Shown: one piece after another, positions 59,995 to 64,000 of the stretch
How the letters are laid out: each line of letters begins with the position of its first letter
Position numbering within the stretch: position 1 is the first letter of the stretch
From: Halogeometricum pallidum JCM 14848
GTDB taxonomy: Archaea; Halobacteriota; Halobacteria; Halobacteriales; Haloferacaceae
Direction: 5' to 3'
NCBI RefSeq assembly: GCF_000337095.1
Contig: NZ_AOIV01000025.1
Location: 36,455 to 100,454, forward strand
Length of the DNA: 64,000 nucleotides
Notes under the pieces: model-generated
The model's database searches: none
The model's input: only the letters and a program-made list of their open reading frames with translations
Told to the model about the DNA's origin: nothing
Position numbers and translations under genes: made by a program

Positions 59995-60693
59995 ATGGCC
60001 GAAGACGTCAAACCGACTCGCAAGAACCTGATGGCGATCGAGGACCGCATCGAGCTCTCCGAGCGGGGTCACGACACGCTCGAACAGAAGCGAGACGGTC
60101 TCATCATGGAGTTCATGGACATCCTGGACCAGGCGCAGGACGTCCGCTCGGAACTCAACGGCAACTACGAGACGGCCCAATCGAAGATCAACATGGCCCG
60201 CGCGATGGAGGGCGACGTGGCCGTCCGCGGCGCCGCCGCGGCGCTGAAAGAGCACCCCGAGATAACCACCCAGTCGAAGAACATCATGGGCGTCGTCGTC
60301 CCGCAGATCGAATCCTCGCGCGTGAAGAAGTCGCTCGACCAGCGCGGGTACGGGCTGCTCGGCTCCTCGGCTCGCATCGACGAGGCGGCCGACGCCTACG
60401 AGGACTTGCTCGAATCCATCATCCTCGCCGCCGAGGTGGAGACGGCGATGAAGAAGATGCTCAAAGAGATAGAGACGACGAAGCGCCGCGTCAACGCCCT
60501 GGAGTTCAAACTCCTGCCCGACCTCTATGAGAACAAAGAGTACATCGAACAGAAACTCGAAGAGCAGGAACGCGAGGAGATATTCCGCCTGAAGAAGATC
60601 AAGGCGAAGAAGGAAGAAGAGGAGAAGGCCGAACGCGAGGAGGCCGAACAGAACGAGACGTCCGTCGCCGAGAGCGTCCCTGCGGACGACTGA
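59995..60693 (+). CDS. atpD: A-type ATP synthase subunit D
   Basis: 232 residues, the central rotor shaft: [34 protein letters not shown] N-terminal helix, [25 protein letters not shown], and a long C-terminal helix [24 protein letters not shown] leading to a Lys/Glu-rich tail. It is separated from atpB by about 300 nt rather than the usual short gap. Confidence 0.95.
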   Translation: MAEDVKPTRKNLMAIEDRIELSERGHDTLEQKRDGLIMEFMDILDQAQDVRSELNGNYETAQSKINMARAMEGDVAVRGAAAALKEHPEITTQSKNIMGVVVPQIESSRVKKSLDQRGYGLLGSSARIDEAADAYEDLLESIILAAEVETAMKKMLKEIETTKRRVNALEFKLLPDLYENKEYIEQKLEEQEREEIFRLKKIKAKKEEEEKAEREEAEQNETSVAESVPADD

Positions 60694-60921
60694 GTCGCGA
60701 CTCGACTCGACCGTTCGCGACTGCGACGCGCGAGTCGAGTTCCGCCTCGCGCAGTCGGGTGAGTCTTCGGCCGACGCCCGACGCGGTTTCGGTTCTCTCT
60801 GCTCTCTGACTCTCCAGCGACGGCGTTCGGGATCCGCTTCCGTACGGCTTGCACGAGGAAACCCCGCCGTTGGCGCCGGCCGACCGGCGGACTTTCACGA
60901 CTCGCGCGTCTGCCTCTCGGT

Positions 60922-61308
60922 ATGGCGACCTGTTCCGTCTGCGACGAACCGTTGGCCCGCGCTCGCGTCCCGACCGACCTCCGCGAGTACGCCGCCGACG
61001 CCCCGGGCGTCGGCCTCTGTCCCGTCTGCCTGCGGACCGACCCCGTCGCGGACGCGCCCGAGTCCGACGAGTTCGACGCGGTGGCCGACTACTTCCCCCG
61101 AGGCGACGGCGGCGTTGCCGTCGCCCTCGCACTCGGGATGCTCGACTCGCTGGCGCTCAACCGCTCGGCCGTCCAGTCGCTCGTCGAACGCGCCGAACGG
61201 GAGGGCGCCGACGTCCTCCTGACGCTCGACCGACTCGCCGGGGACGATTCGCTGGACCCGCACTTCGACGTCGAACGGCGACGGGCGCAGATCGAGCAGT
61301 TCCTCTAA
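60922..61308 (+). CDS. Zinc-ribbon protein (DUF6276-like)
   Basis: 128 residues. Two CxxC pairs near the N-terminus (ATCSVCDEP and GLCPVCLRT) form a zinc ribbon. A helical C-terminal domain follows (VAVALALGMLDSLALNRSAVQSL, DVLLTLDRLAGDDSLDPHFDVERRRAQIEQFL in parts). It matches a haloarchaeal family I recall as DUF6276. Its stop overlaps the end of the convergent gene by 4 nt. Confidence 0.85.
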   Translation: MATCSVCDEPLARARVPTDLREYAADAPGVGLCPVCLRTDPVADAPESDEFDAVADYFPRGDGGVAVALALGMLDSLALNRSAVQSLVERAEREGADVLLTLDRLAGDDSLDPHFDVERRRAQIEQFL

Positions 61309-62123
61309 CTCCCGCCGGCGTTCGCGTCGTTCGCATCCTCGTCGGTTCCCTCGCCGTCGAACGCCACCGGGTCCTCCCAGCGGTTCCCCTCCTCGACCGG
61401 TTCGACCGCGTGGTCGAGTTCGTCCTCCCCGTACTCGACGTCCGAGAACGCCATGTTGAGCCGCTGCCAGCGCGCGCTCTGTTCGTCCTCGCCGTCCGGC
61501 CCGACGCGCGCGCCGAACCGCTTGAAGAAGCCCTCGCCGCGGTCCCGTCTGGAGCCCTCGGCGGTGTGCTTGTCGAAGATGACGTCGTACGGGCCGCCGG
61601 GTTCGAGGTCCGAGACCGGAAAGTCGACGGCGGGGTCCGCTTCGGTTCCGCGGACCTCGGCGCGGGCCGCGGCGGCGTTCCGGAAGAACTCGTCGGCGTT
61701 GGCCGCTTCGCGAGACGAACGCGCACGCGCGCACGAGAGAGCGGCGTGAATCGCGCACAGGCGGCCCTTCCAAGACTGCGGGTCCCAGCGCTCGGTCGCC
61801 AGCGTCTCGTATCGCTCGACGAGGAGCGCGACGTCCTGCCCCGCGCGGAGGTCCTCGACCACGTAGAGGTGGAGGCGGTCCCAGAGGTTCCACGCGTACC
61901 CCGACCGGGCGAGTTCCCACGCCGCCCACGCGGCGACCTCCTCGTCGGACCGACGGACGGCCTTCTGCAGCAGACTGGAGACGTCGTAGCGGTTGTAGCC
62001 GCCGTCGGTCTCGCCGTCGGCCTTCGATTCGCCCCAGTCGGTCGTCCCCTCTCGCGCTTCCGGCGGCGTCTCGGTGTCGAGACTCCCGTCGGACCCGAAC
62101 GTGGCTTGACGGTCCTCGTCCAT
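61305..62123 (-). CDS. RarA/MgsA C-terminal-like protein without an AAA+ domain
   Basis: 272 residues. The core segment YDVSSLLQKAVRRSDEEVAAW, AAWELARSGYAW, then RLHLYVVEDL, and later AIHAALSCARARSSREAANA resembles the helical C-terminal part of the recombination-associated ATPase RarA/MgsA (pattern YDVxSAxxKSxRGSDxDAA...LAxxxKSN). The ATPase part is absent. C-terminal acidic and Glu-rich tails are present. No catalytic motif is visible. Probable haloarchaeal stand-alone protein, function unknown. Confidence 0.65.
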   Translation of the reverse strand: MDEDRQATFGSDGSLDTETPPEAREGTTDWGESKADGETDGGYNRYDVSSLLQKAVRRSDEEVAAWAAWELARSGYAWNLWDRLHLYVVEDLRAGQDVALLVERYETLATERWDPQSWKGRLCAIHAALSCARARSSREAANADEFFRNAAAARAEVRGTEADPAVDFPVSDLEPGGPYDVIFDKHTAEGSRRDRGEGFFKRFGARVGPDGEDEQSARWQRLNMAFSDVEYGEDELDHAVEPVEEGNRWEDPVAFDGEGTDEDANDANAGGS

Positions 62124-62264
62124 GCTCGCGAGTGACGGCAGCGTCGGTCAAGTGTGGTCCGGTCTGCGGCGGCCGTTCGCGGTGATGCGAGACCGTTCGA
62201 CCCCGGTCCCTTCGGCCGAAGGAGATTTTCGAGCGGCGGCCGAACGTCCGTGACGGTGGTTCAC

Positions 62265-62648
62265 ATGGAAGACTCAGACACCGCGACGGTCGAACTATCG
62301 AAGGGCGAGGCTCGGGAAGCGATCAACGCACTCTCGTCGTACCGGACGACGGAGACGGGGCAAGACGAACGGCGCGCGCTCAACGTCGAGGAGTTCCTCC
62401 AGCGCGAGTTCGGGTTCAAGGACGACGATACGGGTCTCTCGAACATCGGCGAGTCGTTCGCCTCGTTTCTCGACGACAGCGACGAGCAGAGTCACGAGGT
62501 GCAACTCTCCCGCGCGGAGGCCGAGGAGGTAGTCGAAGCCCTCGCGGCCCACGAGAACGACTCCGCGACGGACGCGGGGACCGTCAGAGACCTCAGAACC
62601 AGACTCGCCGAGACGTACGAGCTGAACCGCTCGGACTCCGGCGTCTAA
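62265..62648 (+). CDS. Small acidic protein of unknown function
   Basis: 127 residues from ATG 62265 (MEDSDTATVELSKGEAREAI); a longer upstream frame is Arg/Pro-rich. Two related helical segments, LSKGEAREAINALSSYRTTE and LSRAEAEEVVEALAAHENDS, suggest an internal duplication, joined by a linker containing LQREFGFKDDDTGLSN. No cysteine or TM segment. No family recognised. Confidence 0.75.
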   Translation: MEDSDTATVELSKGEAREAINALSSYRTTETGQDERRALNVEEFLQREFGFKDDDTGLSNIGESFASFLDDSDEQSHEVQLSRAEAEEVVEALAAHENDSATDAGTVRDLRTRLAETYELNRSDSGV

Positions 62649-62673
62649 CTCCCCCGCTCGCGTCCGTCTCTCC

Positions 62674-63936
62674 TTACACGCCCGTGGAGTACCGCAGGAT
62701 GCCGGCGACGCCGCCGAAGGCGTCGTACAACTGTTCGCCCTTCTCGAAGTCCGTCGAGATGAACTTCGTCTCGGTGCCGCGCTGTTCGGCTATCCCCATC
62801 AGATGCTCGATGACGTCCTCGCGGTCGGTCTTTTCGGCCTCCTCGCCGCACTCGGTGCACTGGTGGCCGGGGTCGCCGTGGCGTCGGTCCACCACCTCGT
62901 ACTCCTCGTGTTCGTTGGGACACTCGTAGACGACCACGTCCGAGCGGAGGTCCTCCGAGAGCAGCAATCGGTCGACCGACCCCATGATGAGGTTCTTCCG
63001 GGTCGGACCGAAGCCGTAGGTGGCCTCCTCGCCGGTGTGGAGTTTCTCGAAGAACTCCTCCATCTGGGATTTGTCCTTCATCACCTCCTGGTCGGCCAGC
63101 ACCTCCTGGGCGGCGTCGACCAGGTCGTTCAGTCCCGACTCGTCGGTGTAGGAGACGTCGAACTTACCGACGACCAGGTCCTGGAGTTCGTGGTGGAAGT
63201 AGCCGCCGTCGAGGAACTCGTCTTTCGTCGGCGACGGGCCGCCGACCAGAATCCCGTCCATGTTGTGGCGCTCGGGGACGAACAGGTCGTCGGCCATCCC
63301 GGCGACCTCCTGGTAGAAGTTGTCGATGGCCTCCAACCGAAGGCGGGCGAACCGCTGGGCGGACTGACCACCTTTGCGCTGTTTGCCGGGGACGAGCGAT
63401 GAGGCTGACTTGACCGGTTCGACGCGTTTGCCCTTCAGCCACCCGACGTTCGCCTCGCGGCGGTCGAGGACGACGAGGCCGAACAGCCCCTTGTCGGTCA
63501 GCATATCCTCTAACGGTTGGGTGAGGAAGTTCGAATCGCAGTGGTAGCGGAACGACTGGATGGGTTCGGGCGGACTGTCCAGCACGCGGGTGACCATCTC
63601 CGTCTGGCCGCCGCCGGAGTTCACCGCACCGGAGAAGATGACGATACCGTTGTCCGGGGGGAACGTGTCGTAGTAGCGCAGGCGGTCCTTGATGGACGTG
63701 AGCGCGTCCTGCACGTTCGTCCGCGTCTGCTTCGATTTGATGTTGGACGCCTCCGAGTGCTCCTGCGTCACGTGCGCCACCACGTCGGATATCTGCTTGT
63801 CGTCCGGGATGTAGATGGTGACGAGCTGCGTGCCGGACCCCTCGTAGTCGTCGAGCTCCTCGATGACTTTTCGGAACTCGTATTTCCTCCTGTCTGAGTT
63901 CTCCTCAGCGCCGCTTTGAGTATCCGTGTCCGACAT
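62674..63936 (-). CDS. prf1: Peptide chain release factor aRF1
   Basis: 420 residues, reads all three stop codons. Stop-decoding NIKS is at 65-68 and YHCDSNF at 131-137 (the YxCxxxF motif), catalytic GGQ at 189-191, and a C-terminal domain with two zinc-type pairs (YECPNEHE and CTECGEEA). No intein. Likely partner of aRF3/Pelota-type factors. TATA-like TTTAACC (63968-63975, minus strand) lies about 35 nt upstream of the ATG. Confidence 0.97.
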   Translation of the reverse strand: MSDTDTQSGAEENSDRRKYEFRKVIEELDDYEGSGTQLVTIYIPDDKQISDVVAHVTQEHSEASNIKSKQTRTNVQDALTSIKDRLRYYDTFPPDNGIVIFSGAVNSGGGQTEMVTRVLDSPPEPIQSFRYHCDSNFLTQPLEDMLTDKGLFGLVVLDRREANVGWLKGKRVEPVKSASSLVPGKQRKGGQSAQRFARLRLEAIDNFYQEVAGMADDLFVPERHNMDGILVGGPSPTKDEFLDGGYFHHELQDLVVGKFDVSYTDESGLNDLVDAAQEVLADQEVMKDKSQMEEFFEKLHTGEEATYGFGPTRKNLIMGSVDRLLLSEDLRSDVVVYECPNEHEEYEVVDRRHGDPGHQCTECGEEAEKTDREDVIEHLMGIAEQRGTETKFISTDFEKGEQLYDAFGGVAGILRYSTGV

Positions 63937-63966
63937 GGTTGTTGTCTAGAACAAGACGACGGAGAC

Positions 63967-63976
63967 GGTTAAAGTA
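63967..63976 (-). promoter_or_regulatory. TATA-like box of prf1
   Basis: TACTTTAACC on the minus strand, about 35 nt before the ATG at 63936. Confidence 0.4.
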
Positions 63977-64000
63977 CCGCAATCCGCGTGTAGTGGCGGG

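Overview
This window is chromosomal DNA from a halophilic archaeon, most likely of the order Haloferacales (Haloferax/Halogeometricum relatives). The evidence is very high GC, strongly acidic proteins rich in Asp/Glu, TATA boxes about 26 nt upstream of start codons (leaderless mRNAs), an A-type ATP synthase operon, aRF1, archaeal RPA3/RPAP, Trm1, TrmB/Lrp/Tfx/Bat-type regulators, HalOD1 domains and many haloarchaea-restricted small proteins. From memory, the gene order resembles the Haloferax volcanii HVO_0234 to HVO_0320 interval; no database was consulted. There is no rRNA, CRISPR array, transposase or prophage; two tRNA genes are present (Pro-UGG and His-GUG).

0-12 kb: a HalOD1 fragment, PRPP synthase, a beta-propeller protein, a SWIM zinc-finger protein, Trm1, a YihY-type membrane protein carrying an extra C-terminal membrane module, PAP2 phosphatase, glutamine synthetase divergent from Lrp, a small zinc ribbon, an M29 aminopeptidase whose 3' end is duplicated around a palindromic element, DoxX, and threonine aldolase. 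12-22 kb: CDF transporter, phosphoesterase, HTH-membrane protein, phosphate permease, CNNM-type membrane protein, a glutaredoxin-like/peroxiredoxin-like pair, Sua5, a solitary Cas4-like protein, HEAT-repeat protein, and a J-domain/2Fe-2S ferredoxin fusion. 22-34 kb: small proteins, an AT-rich stretch by tRNA-Pro, SLC13 permease, DUF5814-type helicase, cupin, site-2 protease, CinA-like protein, carotenoid oxygenase, TrmB and DUF7344 regulators, then tRNA-His with tandem copies of its own 3' end.

34-50 kb: RHH regulator, RPAP3-RPA3 operon, mannose-1-phosphate guanylyltransferase, Tfx regulator, TRAM protein, radical SAM protein with atypical cysteine spacing, DUF373 membrane protein, polyprenyl synthetase, EtfA/EtfB, a divergent pair of exported/membrane proteins, an archaeal pilin and a methyltransferase. 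50-61 kb: the A-type ATP synthase cluster atpH-I-K-E-C-F-A-B-D. It is interrupted by a Bat-type HTH gene between atpI and atpK and by what looks like a frameshifted small membrane gene between atpB and atpD. 61-64 kb: DUF6276-like zinc protein, a protein resembling the RarA C-terminal domain, a small acidic protein, and aRF1.

The most unusual structure is not a gene system. It is a set of small palindromic or duplicated sequences placed immediately 3' of genes (M29 aminopeptidase, etfA, tRNA-His, tRNA-Pro). In two cases the 3' end of the host gene itself is duplicated, as if small elements inserted there while leaving the gene end intact. Starts were chosen from TATA spacing, Shine-Dalgarno-like sequence and the point where family-like sequence begins; several remain ambiguous and are noted.
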